Shown in pieces: positions 44,141 to 53,737 of a DNA stretch of 64,000 nt. Positions within the stretch are counted from its first letter, which is position 1. Each line of letters begins with the position of its first letter. This DNA comes from Janibacter sp. DB-40 (GTDB lineage: Bacteria > Actinomycetota > Actinomycetes > Actinomycetales > Dermatophilaceae): the NCBI RefSeq assembly GCF_029510815.1, contig NZ_CP120360.1, forward strand, positions 1,116,001-1,180,000, read 5' to 3'. The notes beneath the pieces are model-generated. The model was given only the letters and a program-made list of their open reading frames with translations. It was not told where the DNA came from and searched no databases. A program made the translations under genes and the position numbers.

Positions 44141-44449
44141 ATGTACGCGATCGTTCGCGCAGGTGGCCGCCAGGAGAAGGTCTCCGTCGGCGACACCATC
44201 ACCATCAACTCGATCAAGGGCAACGCCGGTGACAGCGTCGACCTGAAGCCGATCCTCGTCGTCGACGGCTCCACCGTCACCTCCGACGCCGACGCGCTGG
44301 CCAAGGTCAGCGTGACCGCCGAGGTCGTCGGGGCCGCCAAGGGTCCGAAGATCGTCATCACCCGGTACAAGAACAAGACCGGTTACCGCCGTCGCCAGGG
44401 TCACCGTCAGCCGCTGACCCAGCTGAAGATCACCGACATCAAGGCCTGA
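44141..44449 (+). CDS. rplU: 50S ribosomal protein bL21
   Basis: A 102-residue bL21 of normal length. It opens [18 protein letters not shown] and ends [20 protein letters not shown], with the conserved [20 protein letters not shown] stretch. It binds 23S rRNA. The ATG at 44141 was chosen because homologues start at MYAIV; upstream in-frame codons are leader. rpmA follows 25 bp downstream. Confidence 0.97.
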   Translation: MYAIVRAGGRQEKVSVGDTITINSIKGNAGDSVDLKPILVVDGSTVTSDADALAKVSVTAEVVGAAKGPKIVITRYKNKTGYRRRQGHRQPLTQLKITDIKA

Positions 44450-44474
44450 GCCTTCCAAGAGAGGAACCACTGAC

Positions 44475-44738
44475 ATGGCATCCAAGAAGGGCGTGTCCTC
44501 GACCAAGAACGGTCGCGACTCCAACTCCCAGCGCCTCGGTGTGAAGCGCTACGGTGGCGAGGTCATCGGCACCGGCCAGATCATCGTCCGCCAGCGCGGC
44601 ACCCACTTCCACCCCGGCGACAACGTCGGTCGCGGCGGTGACGACACGCTGTTCGCCCTCGCCGACGGCGAGGTGCAGTTCGGCTCCAAGCGCGGTCGCA
44701 AGACCGTGAGCATCGTCCCGGCTGGTTCCGCCGGCTGA
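44475..44738 (+). CDS. rpmA: 50S ribosomal protein bL27
   Basis: An 87-residue bL27 with [39 protein letters not shown] and [19 protein letters not shown]. It contacts the peptidyl transferase centre. It is preceded by AGAGAGGA as a ribosome-binding site. The N-terminus has no Firmicutes-type cleavable extension. A terminator follows, so rplU-rpmA form a unit separate from obgE. Confidence 0.97.
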   Translation: MASKKGVSSTKNGRDSNSQRLGVKRYGGEVIGTGQIIVRQRGTHFHPGDNVGRGGDDTLFALADGEVQFGSKRGRKTVSIVPAGSAG

Positions 44739-44755
44739 CGCGACACACTGCGTGA

Positions 44756-44794
44756 GACGAAGGGGGCGGGTCCTGTCGACCTGCCCCCTTCGTC
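44756..44794 (+). terminator. Terminator hairpin after rpmA
   Basis: GACGAAGGGGGCGGGT pairs with ACCTGCCCCCTTCGTC with one G:C mismatch around a 7-nt loop. Both arms contain the CGAAGGGGG word that is frequent in the window. Confidence 0.8.
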
Positions 44795-44828
44795 GTCCCA
44801 TCCAGCCAGAAGTAGAAGAGGTGAGGTC

Positions 44829-46337
44829 GTGACGACCTTCGTAGACCGGGTCACCCTGCATGTCGAGGCCGGCAAGGGTGGTCACGGTGTCGCCTCCGTC
44901 CACCGCGAGAAGTTCAAGCCGCTCGGTGGACCGGACGGCGGCAACGGCGGTCACGGCGGTGACGTCGTGCTCGTCGTCGACCCGCAGGTGACGACCCTCC
45001 TCGACTACCACCGCAGCCCGCACCGTCGCGCGAGCAACGGTGCCCCCGGTGCCGGTGACGAGAAGAACGGCGCCAACGGCGAGGACCTCGTCCTGCCCGT
45101 GCCCGAGGGCACCGTCGTGACCGACAGCCGGGGCGACGTGCTCGTCGACCTCGTCGGTCCCGGGGCGCGCTTCGTCGTGGCCACGGGCGGACGCGGTGGC
45201 CTGGGCAACCGTGCGCTGGCCAGCCGCCGACGCAAGGCACCCGGTTTCGCGCTGCTCGGCGAGCCGGGCGAGGCCACCGACGTCGTGCTGGAGCTGAAGT
45301 CGCTCGCGGACGTCGCCCTCATCGGCTTCCCGAGCGCCGGCAAGTCCTCGCTCGTCTCCGTGCTCTCGGCGGCCAAGCCGAAGATCGCCGACTACCCCTT
45401 CACCACGCTCGTGCCCAACCTCGGCGTCGTCACGGCCGGCGACGTGCGCTACACCGTCGCCGACGTGCCCGGCCTCATCCCGGGGGCTAGCGAAGGGCGT
45501 GGCCTCGGCCTGGAGTTCCTGCGCCACGTCGAGCGGTGCTCGGTGCTCGTCCACGTCATCGACTGCGCGACCCTCGAGCCGGGCCGCGACCCGATGACCG
45601 ACCTCGACGTCATCGAGGAGGAGCTGTCGGCCTACGTCGCCGACGAGACGCTCGGTGGCCAGCCGCTGTCGGAGCGCACCCGCATCGTCGTGCTCAACAA
45701 GGCCGACGTCCCCGAGGCCCGTGAGCTCGCCGAGATGGTCAAGCCGGACCTGGAGGAGCGGGGCATCGAGGTCTTCATCGTCTCGGCCGTGGCGCACCAG
45801 GGGCTGAAGGAGCTGACCTTCGCCATGGCACGCCACGTGGTCGAGGCGCGCAAGCAGATCGAGACCGATGTCAGCCCGCAGCGGGTCGTGCTGCGGCCCA
45901 AGGCCGTCGACGACTCCGGCTTCGTCGTGCGCAGGGAGACCACGCACGAGGGCGAGGTCTTCCGCGTCATCGGCGCCAAGATCACCCGCTGGGTCCACCA
46001 GACCGACTTCGCCAACGACGAGGCGATCGGCTACCTCGCCGACCGGCTCAACCGGGCCGGCGTCGAGGAGGAGCTGACCAGGGCCGGCGCCGTCGCCGGG
46101 TCCACCGTGCTCATCGGGCCCGAGGACAACGCCGTCGTCTTCGACTGGGAGCCCACCCTCGTCGGTGGCGCCGAGCTGCTCGGTGGCCGTGGGCAGGACC
46201 TGCGCCTGGACGAGAACACCCGCCGCACCACCGGCGAGCGTCGTGAGGAGTTCCACGCCCGCAAGGACGCCCAGACCGCCGCGCGCGACGAGCTGCGCGC
46301 GGAGCGGGAGTCCGGCCACTGGGTCGAGGACGAGTGA
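44829..46337 (+). CDS. obgE: GTPase ObgE/CgtA
   Basis: A 502-residue Obg GTPase. The N-terminal glycine-rich OBG domain spans 1-160 ([39 protein letters not shown]). The G domain has [26 protein letters not shown] and NKAD. The C-terminal OCT domain includes [21 protein letters not shown]. It functions in 50S assembly and stress response. The GTG at 44829 follows GAGGTGAGG. The stop overlaps proB (GTGA). Confidence 0.96.
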   Translation: MTTFVDRVTLHVEAGKGGHGVASVHREKFKPLGGPDGGNGGHGGDVVLVVDPQVTTLLDYHRSPHRRASNGAPGAGDEKNGANGEDLVLPVPEGTVVTDSRGDVLVDLVGPGARFVVATGGRGGLGNRALASRRRKAPGFALLGEPGEATDVVLELKSLADVALIGFPSAGKSSLVSVLSAAKPKIADYPFTTLVPNLGVVTAGDVRYTVADVPGLIPGASEGRGLGLEFLRHVERCSVLVHVIDCATLEPGRDPMTDLDVIEEELSAYVADETLGGQPLSERTRIVVLNKADVPEARELAEMVKPDLEERGIEVFIVSAVAHQGLKELTFAMARHVVEARKQIETDVSPQRVVLRPKAVDDSGFVVRRETTHEGEVFRVIGAKITRWVHQTDFANDEAIGYLADRLNRAGVEEELTRAGAVAGSTVLIGPEDNAVVFDWEPTLVGGAELLGGRGQDLRLDENTRRTTGERREEFHARKDAQTAARDELRAERESGHWVEDE

Positions 46338-47458
46338 AGCCCGAGCGCGCGCGCCGGGTCGTCGCCGAGGCGCGACGTCTCGTCGTCAAGGTCGGCTCGT
46401 CCTCCCTGACCAGCGCTGCCGGGGGAGAGCTCGACGTCGCCCGATTGACCGCTCTGGTCAACGCCCTCGCCGCGCGCCACACCGCGGGCACCGAGGTCGT
46501 CCTCGTCTCCTCGGGCGCGATCGCCGCCGGCATCGGCCCGCTGGGGATGGCCACCCGTCCGCGTGACCTGGCCCGCCAGCAGGCCGCGGCCAGCGTCGGG
46601 CAGGGCGTGCTGCTGTCCGCCTACGACGCGGCCTTCGGCCGGCACGGGCACACGATCGGCCAGGTGCTGCTCACCGTCGACGACGTCACCCGGCGCACCC
46701 ACTACACCAATGCCCGGCGCACCCTGGACTCGCTGCTCGGGATCGGTGTCGTCCCGATCGTCAACGAGAACGACACGGTCGCCACGGACGAGATCCGCTT
46801 CGGCGACAACGACCGGCTGGCCGCGCTCGTCGCCCAGCTGATCCGCGCCGACGCACTCGTGCTGCTCACCGACGTCGACGCGCTGTACACCTCGTCGCCG
46901 CACGACCCCGGCGCCGAGCGGGTGCCCGTCGTGGAGGACCCCAGACAGCTGGCGCAGATCTCCATCAGCGGCACCGGGTCGGCCGTCGGCTCGGGTGGCA
47001 TGACCACCAAGGTCGAGGCGGCGACCATCGCGCACGCCGCGTGCATCCCGACGGTCCTCACCTCCGCCGATCAGGTCTGCGAGGCGATCGACGGGGAGGA
47101 CGTCGGCACCGTCTTCCTCCCCGGGGAGCGCTCCCGCGGCTCGCGCGGGCTGTGGTTGGCCTACGCGACCTCGCCCCGCGGCTCGGTGCAGATCGACGAA
47201 GGGGCGGTCACCGCCCTTCGCGAGCGGGGCCGCTCACTGCTGCCGGCGGGGATCACCGGGGTCACCGGCTCCTTCACCGACGGCGACCCGATCGACGTCA
47301 TCGGGCCCGACGGCGTGGTCGTCGCCCGTGGGTTGGTCAACTACACCTCCGGCGAGCTGCCGCACCTCATGGGCCGCTCGACCAGGGAGCTGGCCGCTGC
47401 CATCGGCCCGCAGTACGAGCGTGAGGTCATCCACCGGGACCACCTCGCGATCCTGTGA
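46334..47458 (+). CDS. proB: Glutamate 5-kinase ProB
   Basis: A 374-residue glutamate 5-kinase, the first step of proline synthesis. The amino-acid kinase domain has [38 protein letters not shown] and [18 protein letters not shown]. The C-terminal PUA domain spans about 285-365. The GTG start overlaps the obgE stop. proA, the next step, lies 1.9 kb downstream beyond two minus-strand genes. Confidence 0.96.
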   Translation: MKPERARRVVAEARRLVVKVGSSSLTSAAGGELDVARLTALVNALAARHTAGTEVVLVSSGAIAAGIGPLGMATRPRDLARQQAAASVGQGVLLSAYDAAFGRHGHTIGQVLLTVDDVTRRTHYTNARRTLDSLLGIGVVPIVNENDTVATDEIRFGDNDRLAALVAQLIRADALVLLTDVDALYTSSPHDPGAERVPVVEDPRQLAQISISGTGSAVGSGGMTTKVEAATIAHAACIPTVLTSADQVCEAIDGEDVGTVFLPGERSRGSRGLWLAYATSPRGSVQIDEGAVTALRERGRSLLPAGITGVTGSFTDGDPIDVIGPDGVVVARGLVNYTSGELPHLMGRSTRELAAAIGPQYEREVIHRDHLAIL

Positions 47459-47464
47459 CCACGG

Positions 47465-48373
47465 TCAGCGGGTGCGCCGCAGGCGCTGCACCCCCGCGAG
47501 CAGGTGGTCGTTGAGTCGTGGCGCGCCCGGGGCCATCGGCCGGTCGTGCGTGCCCCGCAGGGTCCACGCCGTCGCCTCGAGCTGTTTGGTCAGCTCACCG
47601 GGGTGGGCGGCCCACAGGCGCGCCAGGCGAGCGAGCTGGCGGGCGCGGCCGCGCAGCAGCGCGGCCGGGGCGATGTCGGCGTCGTGCACCAGGTCGAGGC
47701 GGAACCGTTCGGCGACGAGGCGTGGGTGCACCCGCACGCCCGTGGACGTGTTGAGCAGGTTGTTCCCGTGCAGCACCTGGGCCCACATCACGGGGGCGGC
47801 CACCTCACGCAGGGGTGCGTGCCCGCGCGCGCGGGCGTGCTTGGCGGCGTAGACGGTCAGCGGCGGCTGCCCCGGCCGCCGGGCCTCGATGAGGGACAGG
47901 AAGGGGCTGGAGAGGACGTTGGTGCGGTGCACCGCACCCGAGCGCTCGATCTGCACGCCCCGGGGGAAGTTGACGAAGAGACGGTCCTGACCGGCCAGCT
48001 GGTGCTGCACGCGGGCCATGAAGTCCACCGCGATCGCGTCGTCGCTGTCCAGGCGCGTGGTGATCAGGTGCGGTCGGGACGAAGGGGGCAGCAGGTGCGC
48101 GAAGGTCTCCCGCCGCCACGGCTCGTGGGTCCATACGGGGGTGAAGGCCCCCTCGGACAGGCGGGTGACCTCGGCGCGGAAGTCGTCGGAGCAACGGTCG
48201 TCGAGCAGGACGAGCCAGGTGAAGGGCGCCGCCCCCTGCTGGGAGAGGACCGAGGGCAGGCAGGCGTCGACGAAGAAGCCGAGCCGGTAGAACAGCCAGT
48301 CCTCCGTGGGGGGAGGCGCGCCCGGGTCCAGCACCGCGCTGAAGCGAGTCAGCAGCGCATGGTCCGCGTCCAC
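47465..48373 (-). CDS. Putative rhamnosyltransferase-like glycosyltransferase
   Basis: A 302-residue protein resembling the GT-A-type putative rhamnosyltransferase family (PF11316-like). Recognisable features are [10 protein letters not shown] at the N-terminus, [13 protein letters not shown], and the acidic [15 protein letters not shown], which would bind the metal and nucleotide-sugar. The C-terminus is Arg-rich. The GTG start is at 48373. Sugar donor and acceptor are unknown. It lies with pdxY on the minus strand, interrupting the proB-proA pair. Confidence 0.72.
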   Translation of the reverse strand: MDADHALLTRFSAVLDPGAPPPTEDWLFYRLGFFVDACLPSVLSQQGAAPFTWLVLLDDRCSDDFRAEVTRLSEGAFTPVWTHEPWRRETFAHLLPPSSRPHLITTRLDSDDAIAVDFMARVQHQLAGQDRLFVNFPRGVQIERSGAVHRTNVLSSPFLSLIEARRPGQPPLTVYAAKHARARGHAPLREVAAPVMWAQVLHGNNLLNTSTGVRVHPRLVAERFRLDLVHDADIAPAALLRGRARQLARLARLWAAHPGELTKQLEATAWTLRGTHDRPMAPGAPRLNDHLLAGVQRLRRTR

Positions 48374-48397
48374 GACCGGCCTTCCTCGCTGCGGGCC

Positions 48398-49255
48398 TCA
48401 GCGCACCCGCGTGACCTCGAACTGCATCCGCGGGTCGGCGTAGACCTCCTGCGCCTGGACGAGCTGCAGCTCACGGCGGCCGGAGTCGAGGGTCGTGCTC
48501 AGCAGGTCGAAGACCGAGGAGACCGTCCGGCCGAGCGCCTCGGGCAGCGAGCGCGAGCGCACCCAGTGGCTGGTGAAGAGGGCGGCGGTGACGTCACCCG
48601 AGCCGTTGGCCTTCAGCGGCAGGTGCGGCGTCTGCACGATCCACGCCTCGTCGTCGTGGCAGGCGAGCATCTCGATGGTGCCCTCGGGGCGGTCCGGTCG
48701 CAGCACGGAGGTCACGAGGATCGTGCTCGGGCCGATCTCACGGGCCCGGTCGACCGAGGCGAGCGTCTCCTCGAGCGTGTGCGGCTGCGTGTCGGTCAGG
48801 TAGCCCAGCTCGAACTGGTTCGGCGTGATCAGGTCCGCCTTCGGGGCGACCTTCTCGCGCAGCAGCACCGGGATCGACTCGTGGACGAAGCAGCCGGACT
48901 TCTCGTTGCCCATGACCGGGTCGCAGGCGTAGATCGCCTCGGGGTTGGCGGCCTTGACCTTGGCGACGGCCTCGAGGATCGTCGCGCCGATGCCCTCACC
49001 GCCCTGGTAGCCGGACAGGACCGCATCGACCTCGCCGAGGGCATCGCGCTCGCCGATGCCGGTGATGACGTCGGCGACGTCCGCCGGGTCCATCAGGGGA
49101 CCGCGCCAGGCGCCGTAGCCGGTGTGGTTGGAGAAGTTGACCGTGTGGACCGGCCACACCTCGACACCGAGGCGCTGCATCGGGAAGACGGACGCGGAGT
49201 TGCCGACGTGTCCGTACGCGACGTGGGACTGGATGGACAGGATCGTCGTGGTCAC
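48398..49255 (-). CDS. pdxY: Pyridoxal kinase PdxY
   Basis: A 285-residue PdxK/PdxY-type ribokinase-fold enzyme that phosphorylates pyridoxal in the B6 salvage pathway. Visible motifs are [59 protein letters not shown] and the anion-hole [14 protein letters not shown] with the catalytic Asp. The GTG at 49255 is supported because IQSHV lies about 8 residues in, as in homologues. It is divergent from proA, 72 bp away. Confidence 0.93.
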   Translation of the reverse strand: MTTTILSIQSHVAYGHVGNSASVFPMQRLGVEVWPVHTVNFSNHTGYGAWRGPLMDPADVADVITGIGERDALGEVDAVLSGYQGGEGIGATILEAVAKVKAANPEAIYACDPVMGNEKSGCFVHESIPVLLREKVAPKADLITPNQFELGYLTDTQPHTLEETLASVDRAREIGPSTILVTSVLRPDRPEGTIEMLACHDDEAWIVQTPHLPLKANGSGDVTAALFTSHWVRSRSLPEALGRTVSSVFDLLSTTLDSGRRELQLVQAQEVYADPRMQFEVTRVR

Positions 49256-49315
49256 CCGGGCATTCTTCCACTGCCCACCTCCCGGACCGTCATCGGCGGG
49301 GGGAGCGATCCCTTC

Positions 49316-49321
49316 TACTCT
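49316..49321 (+). promoter_or_regulatory. -10 box (TACTCT) for proA
   Basis: TACTCT ends 6 bp before the proA ATG at 49328, with no Shine-Dalgarno sequence, consistent with leaderless transcription and a promoter separate from proB. Confidence 0.55.
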
Positions 49322-49327
49322 GGTGGC

Positions 49328-50593
49328 ATGACCGACAGCACCTCCGTCGTCCGTGACCTGGCCGAGCGGGCCCGCGTCGCCTCCCGCCGGCTCGCGCTGC
49401 TCACCCGGGCGGAGAAGGACGCGGCGCTCCTCGCCCTCGCCGACGCGCTCGACGCGGCCACCGAGGAGGTCGTCGCCGCCAACGGCGAGGACCTGGCGCG
49501 GGGACGCGAAGGGGGGATGGCCACCGGTCTCCTCGACCGCCTGACGCTGGACGCCGACCGTGTCGCCTCCGTCGCGCAGGCCCTGCGCGACGTCGCGGCC
49601 CTGCCCGACCCGGTGGGGGAGGTCGTGCGCGGCTCGACCCTGGCCAACGGCCTGCAGATCCGCCAGGTCCGCGTGCCGATGGGCGTCGTCGGCATGATCT
49701 ACGAGGCGAGGCCCAATGTCACGGTCGACGCGGCCGGGCTCGGGCTGAAGTCCGGCAACGCGATGATCCTGCGGGGCGGCTCCGCCGCGGCGAGCACCAA
49801 CCGCGCGCTGGTCGCCGCCCTTCGCTCCGCCCTGGCCGCGCACGGGCTGCCGCAGGACGCCGTCCAGCTGCTCGAGGGCGACCACGACGCGGTCAAGGCG
49901 CTGATGACCGCCCGTGGCCTGGTCGACCTGCTCATCCCGCGCGGGGGAGCGGGCCTGATCCGGGCCGTCGTCACCGAGTCGACCGTGCCCGTGATCGAGA
50001 CGGGCGTCGGCAACTGCCACGTCTACGTCGACGCCGGCGCCGACCGGGACAAGGCACTGGCCATCACCCTCAACGCCAAGACCCACCGGCCCAGCGTGTG
50101 CAACGCCGCAGAGTCCCTCCTCGTGCACTCGAGCATCGCCGGGGAGTTCCTGCCCCGCGCGCTCGCCGACCTGGCGGCCGCCGGCGTGACGCTCCACGGC
50201 GACGAGCGCACCGTCGAGCTGGCGCCCGAGGGGGTCGAGGTCCTCCCGGCCACCGACGAGGACCACGACTGCGAGTACCTGGCGCTGGAGATGTCGGTCG
50301 CGGTCGTCGACGACGTGGACGCGGCGATGGAGCACGTGCGCCGGCACGGCTCGGGGCACACCGAGGCCATCGTCACCGAGGACCGGGCGGCCGCCCGCCG
50401 GTGGACCGCCGAGGTCGACGCGGCCGCCGTGCTCGTCAACGCCTCGACGCGCTTCACCGACGGTGGGGAGTTCGGCTTCGGCGCGGAGATCGGCATCTCG
50501 ACGCAGAAGCTGCACGCCCGCGGCCCGATGGCACTGCCGGAGCTGACGACGACGAAGTGGATCGTCGAGGGGGACGGGCAGGTCCGCGCCTGA
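49328..50593 (+). CDS. proA: Gamma-glutamyl phosphate reductase ProA
   Basis: A 421-residue aldehyde-dehydrogenase-fold enzyme that reduces gamma-glutamyl phosphate to glutamate semialdehyde. Conserved sequences are [55 protein letters not shown], the catalytic-Cys region [16 protein letters not shown] and [17 protein letters not shown]. The length is normal. A terminator follows directly. Confidence 0.97.
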   Translation: MTDSTSVVRDLAERARVASRRLALLTRAEKDAALLALADALDAATEEVVAANGEDLARGREGGMATGLLDRLTLDADRVASVAQALRDVAALPDPVGEVVRGSTLANGLQIRQVRVPMGVVGMIYEARPNVTVDAAGLGLKSGNAMILRGGSAAASTNRALVAALRSALAAHGLPQDAVQLLEGDHDAVKALMTARGLVDLLIPRGGAGLIRAVVTESTVPVIETGVGNCHVYVDAGADRDKALAITLNAKTHRPSVCNAAESLLVHSSIAGEFLPRALADLAAAGVTLHGDERTVELAPEGVEVLPATDEDHDCEYLALEMSVAVVDDVDAAMEHVRRHGSGHTEAIVTEDRAAARRWTAEVDAAAVLVNASTRFTDGGEFGFGAEIGISTQKLHARGPMALPELTTTKWIVEGDGQVRA

Positions 50594-50597
50594 CGCA

Positions 50598-50632
50598 GGA
50601 CGAGGGCCCTCCCTCCGGGAGAGCCCTCGTCC
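50598..50632 (+). terminator. Terminator hairpin after proA
   Basis: GGACGAGGGCCCTCCC pairs with GGGAGAGCCCTCGTCC, with one mismatch, around a short loop, starting 4 bp after the stop codon. Confidence 0.8.
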
Positions 50633-50922
50633 GCTTGGGTGCGAGCCACGATCCTGCGGCGACAGCAGCACGGCGTCGTGGCACGAGGCCGCGACGTCGC
50701 GGTGACACGTGGACCAGGAGGTGCCGACGCAGCGGTCGCCAGGGCCAGCACGGTGCGGCCCGTGCAGGCATGCCGACGTCGTTATCCCTGTGGTCCGTTG
50801 GCCGTGCACCCCCCTCTGGAAGTGGCGATCACGACCGCGGTGTGAGGACTGTTCTACGCCGATTCGGCGCTCGGTGGCAACAGTTGTCGGCCACGATCTG
50901 TGAACGGCCACCACACACAGCC
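50633..50922. other. Intergenic stretch without a recognised gene
   Basis: Between the proA terminator and the DnaA-box-like cluster no ORF with a plausible start and family match was seen on either strand. It includes the AT-richer segment GTTATCCCTGTGGTCC near 50780. Short open frames here read as low-complexity Arg/Ser/Pro sequence. Confidence 0.5.
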
Positions 50923-51006
50923 GTGTCCACAGGAACATCGCGCTTCCTCGTGGTCGTCCACATGGCTGTGGACGGGAACGGTGGACAAGGTCGGTGGACA
51001 AGGTCG
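50923..51006. promoter_or_regulatory. Cluster of five DnaA-box-like 9-mers upstream of the nadD unit
   Basis: Relative to TTGTCCACA (reverse TGTGGACAA): GTGTCCACA at 50923-50931 (1 mismatch), TCGTCCACA at 50954-50962 (1), TGTGGACGG at 50967-50975 (2), GGTGGACAA at 50980-50988 (1) and GGTGGACAA at 50993-51001 (1). The second and third form an inverted repeat CGTCCACA/TGTGGACG. The last two lie in a 13-bp tandem repeat (50981-51006). Confidence 0.5.
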
Positions 51007-51043
51007 GTGACGACGGGGGCGCCGGCCCTCGCGCGCGGGCCGG

Positions 51044-51049
51044 TAGGAT
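51044..51049 (+). promoter_or_regulatory. -10 box (TAGGAT) for the small membrane protein-nadD unit
   Basis: TAGGAT ends 7 bp before ATG 51057, favouring that codon over ATG 51048 (which overlaps the box) and implying a leaderless transcript. Confidence 0.55.
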
Positions 51050-51056
51050 GGCCGCC

Positions 51057-51299
51057 ATGCTGAGTATCGCCCTGCCCCTCCTCGCCGGGGCCGAGACCCA
51101 CGTCGAGCTCCCGGTCCCGCCGTTCGTCTACGGCCTGATCGCCCTGGCCGTCTTCGCGATGATGCTGGGAGCCCTCTTCGCCGTCCGCCAGGCCTCGACG
51201 AAGCTGCCGCGCCGGGAGAACACCGTGGCGCACGGGGCCCCGCACGCCTACGAGGGCAAGGGCGTCTACGGCCACGGCGACGACGAGGCCCACCGCTGA
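51057..51299 (+). CDS. Small single-pass membrane protein, hypothetical
   Basis: An 80-residue protein. Residues about 20-45 form one membrane helix ([21 protein letters not shown]), with a short N-terminal segment and a His/Gly-rich soluble tail ([21 protein letters not shown]). It is not assigned to a named family, but similar small genes precede nadD in related actinobacteria. The ATG at 51057 sits 7 bp after a TAGGAT box. The stop (51297-51299) is only a few bases before or within the nadD start region. Confidence 0.7.
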   Translation: MLSIALPLLAGAETHVELPVPPFVYGLIALAVFAMMLGALFAVRQASTKLPRRENTVAHGAPHAYEGKGVYGHGDDEAHR

Positions 51300-51322
51300 G
51301 CAAGCGCCCCAGGCGGCTGGGC

Positions 51323-51898
51323 GTGATGGGTGGGACCTTCGACCCCATCCACCACGGCCACCTCGTGGCGGCCAGCGAGGTCCAGTCGCTGTACGAGCTC
51401 GACGAGGTCGTCTTCGTGCCCACCGGCAAGCCGTGGCAGAAGGCGCACGCGGAGGTATCGCCGGCCGAGCACCGCTACCTGATGACGGTGGTCGCCACGG
51501 CGTCCAACCCGCGCTTCACCGTCAGTCGGGTCGACATCGACCGTGAGGGGCCGACCTACACGATCGACACCCTGCGTGACCTGCGCGAGCAGCGGCCCGA
51601 CGACGAGCTGTTCTTCATCACCGGTGCCGACGCTCTCGCGCAGATCCTGTCCTGGAAGGACATCGACGAGCTGTGGGAGCTGGCGCACTTCATCGGCGTC
51701 ACCCGCCCCGGCTACCACCTCAGCGAGTCCGGACTGCCCCGGCACCGGGTGACCCTGCAGGAGGTGCCGGCCATGGCGATCTCCTCCTCCGACTGCCGTG
51801 CGCGGGTCGCCGACGGCGAGCCGGTCTGGTACCTCGTGCCGGACGGCGTCGTGCAGTACATCAGCAAGTACGAGCTCTACACCGACGACCGGGAGTGA
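51323..51898 (+). CDS. nadD: Nicotinate-nucleotide adenylyltransferase NadD
   Basis: A 191-residue NadD that adenylylates nicotinate mononucleotide in NAD synthesis. The nucleotidyltransferase motif [12 protein letters not shown] is at the N-terminus, with [14 protein letters not shown] and the [10 protein letters not shown] motif near the C-terminus. The first ATG/GTG codons (51323, 51326) abut the GGTFDP motif, while the frame remains open back to a CTG at 51296, overlapping the upstream stop as CTGA and giving an [12 protein letters not shown] N-terminus typical of homologues. The true start may be that CTG. Confidence 0.93.
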   Translation: MMGGTFDPIHHGHLVAASEVQSLYELDEVVFVPTGKPWQKAHAEVSPAEHRYLMTVVATASNPRFTVSRVDIDREGPTYTIDTLRDLREQRPDDELFFITGADALAQILSWKDIDELWELAHFIGVTRPGYHLSESGLPRHRVTLQEVPAMAISSSDCRARVADGEPVWYLVPDGVVQYISKYELYTDDRE

Positions 51899-51908
51899 CC
51901 GACAGACC

Positions 51909-52298
51909 GTGGTAGCCACCCAAGAGGCCATCGACCTCGCCAAGATCGCGGCGCATGCCGCCCATGACAAGCTCGCGACGAGCATCACCGGACTCGACGT
52001 GTCCGGCCAGATGCCCCTCACCGACATCTTCCTCATCGTCTCCGCGGACAACGAGCGCCAGGTCCAGGCGATCGTCGACGCCGTCGAGGACGAGATGCGG
52101 GAGAAGGCGCAGGCCAAGCCGCTGCGCCGCGAGGGCAACGGCCCCGGCCGCTGGGTCCTGCTCGACTTCGGCGACGTCGTCGTGCACGCGCAGCACGACG
52201 AGGAGCGCGACTTCTACGACCTCGAGCGCCTGTGGCGCGACTGCCCGCACCTCGACCTCGGTGTCGTCGGCTCGGAGCAGGAGCAGGGCGGAGCGTGA
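51909..52298 (+). CDS. rsfS: Ribosomal silencing factor RsfS
   Basis: A 129-residue RsfS (RsfA/Iojap family), which binds uL14 on the 50S subunit and blocks subunit joining. Conserved sequences are KLATSITGLDVSGQMPLTDIF, SADNERQVQAIVDAVED, RREGNGPGRWVLLDFGDVVVH and YDLERLWRDCPHLDL. The GTG at 51909 lies 10 bp after nadD. The stop overlaps the next gene (GTGA). The nadD-rsfS-phosphatase order is shared with mycobacteria. Confidence 0.95.
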   Translation: MVATQEAIDLAKIAAHAAHDKLATSITGLDVSGQMPLTDIFLIVSADNERQVQAIVDAVEDEMREKAQAKPLRREGNGPGRWVLLDFGDVVVHAQHDEERDFYDLERLWRDCPHLDLGVVGSEQEQGGA

Positions 52299-52990
52299 GC
52301 GAGGTGACCCGCTCCCTCGCCGCCGAGGCCACCACCGGCCGGGCGAAGGGGGAGCCCCGCCGCCTCGTCGTGCTCCGGCACGGCCAGACCGTCGCCAACG
52401 CCCGGGGGATCTGGCAGGGCCAGCTCGACCACGAGCTGTCCGAGCTGGGCCACGAGCAGGCGCGCGCCGCTGCCGCGGCGATCTCCTCCCTTCGCCCCTC
52501 GCGGGTGGTCTCCTCCGACCTCTCCCGCGCCCACGTCACCGCGCAGGAGGTCGCCTCCGCCAGCGGCGGGCTCGACGTCAGCCTCGACGAGCGCTGGCGG
52601 GAGATCCACGCCGGTGGCTGGCAGGGGCTGACGGCCGACCAGGTGTACTCGCAGTACCCGGAGGACGCCGACAAGCTGCTCACCGGTGAGGACTTCCGGC
52701 GCGGAGGCCACGGCGAGTCCCTCGCCGACGTCGCCGCGCGCACCCGTGCGGCCCTCGACGAGCTCATCGCGACGATGGACCCCGGGGAGTGCGTCGTCAT
52801 CGCCACGCACGGCGTCACGGGCCGCTCCCTCGTCGCCGAGCTCGTCGGCATCGACCAGTCGCTCGCCTGGCGTGCGCTCGGGGGCTTCGGCAACTGCCAC
52901 TGGGCCGTCGTCGAGGAGGGCAGCACCCCCGCCACCGGCCGCAGCGGCTGGCGCATCGCGCAGTGGAATGCCTCCGCGGAGGGGCTCTGA
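52295..52990 (+). CDS. Histidine phosphatase family protein (glucosyl-3-phosphoglycerate phosphatase-like)
   Basis: A 231-residue phosphoglycerate-mutase-like phosphatase. The catalytic motif is LRHGQTVANARGIWQG, the acidic loop WREIHAGGWQGLT, and the second His is in VVIATHGVTGRSL. In mycobacteria the gene after rsfS is glucosyl-3-phosphoglycerate phosphatase (GpgP, Rv2419c), and the synteny suggests the same activity here. Family membership is clear, the substrate is inferred from position. The GTG at 52295 overlaps the rsfS stop. Confidence 0.85.
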   Translation: MSEVTRSLAAEATTGRAKGEPRRLVVLRHGQTVANARGIWQGQLDHELSELGHEQARAAAAAISSLRPSRVVSSDLSRAHVTAQEVASASGGLDVSLDERWREIHAGGWQGLTADQVYSQYPEDADKLLTGEDFRRGGHGESLADVAARTRAALDELIATMDPGECVVIATHGVTGRSLVAELVGIDQSLAWRALGGFGNCHWAVVEEGSTPATGRSGWRIAQWNASAEGL

Positions 52991-52999
52991 AACGCCGAT

Positions 53000-53030
53000 T
53001 TGGATAACGGTGGGTGCGTCAGGTTAAACT
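53000..53030 (+). promoter_or_regulatory. tRNA-Ala promoter (TTGGAT - 19 bp - TAAACT)
   Basis: TTGGAT at 53000-53005 and TAAACT at 53025-53030 lie in a locally AT-rich stretch just after the phosphatase gene and 34 bp before the mature tRNA. Confidence 0.6.
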
Positions 53031-53063
53031 CTCGCAGTCCCCTTCACGGGGGATCCCACACTC

Positions 53064-53136
53064 GGGGCTGTAGCGCAGTTGGTAGCGCACCTCCATGGCA
53101 TGGAGGGGGTCAGGGGTTCGAATCCCCTCAGCTCCA
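53064..53136 (+). tRNA. tRNA-Ala (anticodon GGC)
   Basis: A 73-nt cloverleaf: acceptor GGGGCTG/CAGCTCC (one G-T pair), D arm GCGC..GCGC, anticodon stem CCTCC/GGAGG around loop ATGGCAT with anticodon GGC, and T arm AGGGG/CCCCT with TTCGAAT loop, discriminator A. The 3' CCA is not encoded. It reads GCC codons, the commonest Ala codon at this GC content. Confidence 0.95.
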
Positions 53137-53143
53137 CAGTGGC

Positions 53144-53177
53144 ACGAAGGCCCGGACCGATCGGTCCGGGCCTTCGT
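53144..53177 (+). terminator. Perfect 17-bp palindromic terminator after tRNA-Ala
   Basis: ACGAAGGCCCGGACCGA is followed directly by its exact reverse complement, 7 bp after the tRNA 3' end. The next gene's -10 box starts 2 bp later. Confidence 0.8.
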
Positions 53178-53179
53178 CG

Positions 53180-53185
53180 TACCGT
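53180..53185 (+). promoter_or_regulatory. -10 box (TACCGT) for the DUF488 gene
   Basis: TACCGT ends 6 bp before ATG 53192 and there is no ribosome-binding site, so a leaderless transcript is likely. Its -35 region would lie in the tRNA terminator. Confidence 0.5.
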
Positions 53186-53191
53186 GGGCGC

Positions 53192-53734
53192 ATGAACACG
53201 ATCCACACGATCGGTCACTCCACGCGACCGATCGAGGAGTTCATCGAGCTGCTCACCGACCAAGGTGTCACGCGGGTCGTGGACATCCGCACGGTGCCCA
53301 AGTCCCGGCACAACCCCCAGTACTGGGGTGATGCGCTCGAGGCGTCCCTGGCGGACGCCGGGCTCGGCTACTCCTACGTCAAGGCGCTCGGGGGACTGCG
53401 GCCCAAGCACGCGGACTCGCCCAACACCGCCTGGCGCAACACCTCCTTCCGCAACTACGCCGACCACATGCTCACCGACGAGTTCGGCTCCGGCCTCGAG
53501 GAGCTGATGGCGCTGGCGGAGGACGACTCGTGCGCGATCATGTGCGCCGAGGCCGTGCCGTGGCGCTGCCACCGCCGGCTCGTCGCCGACGCCCTGCTCG
53601 TGCGCGGTTACACCGTCCTGGAGATCATCTCCGGGGGCAGGCCGAAGGAACACGAGCTGACCCCCTTCGCCGTCGTCGAGGGGACGCGGGTGACCTATCC
53701 GGGCAGCGACGAGGGGGAGCCGGCCGGGGAGTGA
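53192..53734 (+). CDS. DUF488 family protein
   Basis: A 180-residue DUF488 protein with the family signature IHTIGHSTRPIEEFIELL at the N-terminus, VVDIRTVPKSRHNPQY, LGGLRPK and a Cys pair in IMCAEAVPWRCHRRLVAD. The function is unknown; the CAE...CHR motif is characteristic. It is followed by a convergent AhpD-like gene 3 bp away. Confidence 0.9.
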   Translation: MNTIHTIGHSTRPIEEFIELLTDQGVTRVVDIRTVPKSRHNPQYWGDALEASLADAGLGYSYVKALGGLRPKHADSPNTAWRNTSFRNYADHMLTDEFGSGLEELMALAEDDSCAIMCAEAVPWRCHRRLVADALLVRGYTVLEIISGGRPKEHELTPFAVVEGTRVTYPGSDEGEPAGE

Positions 53735-53737
53735 GGC

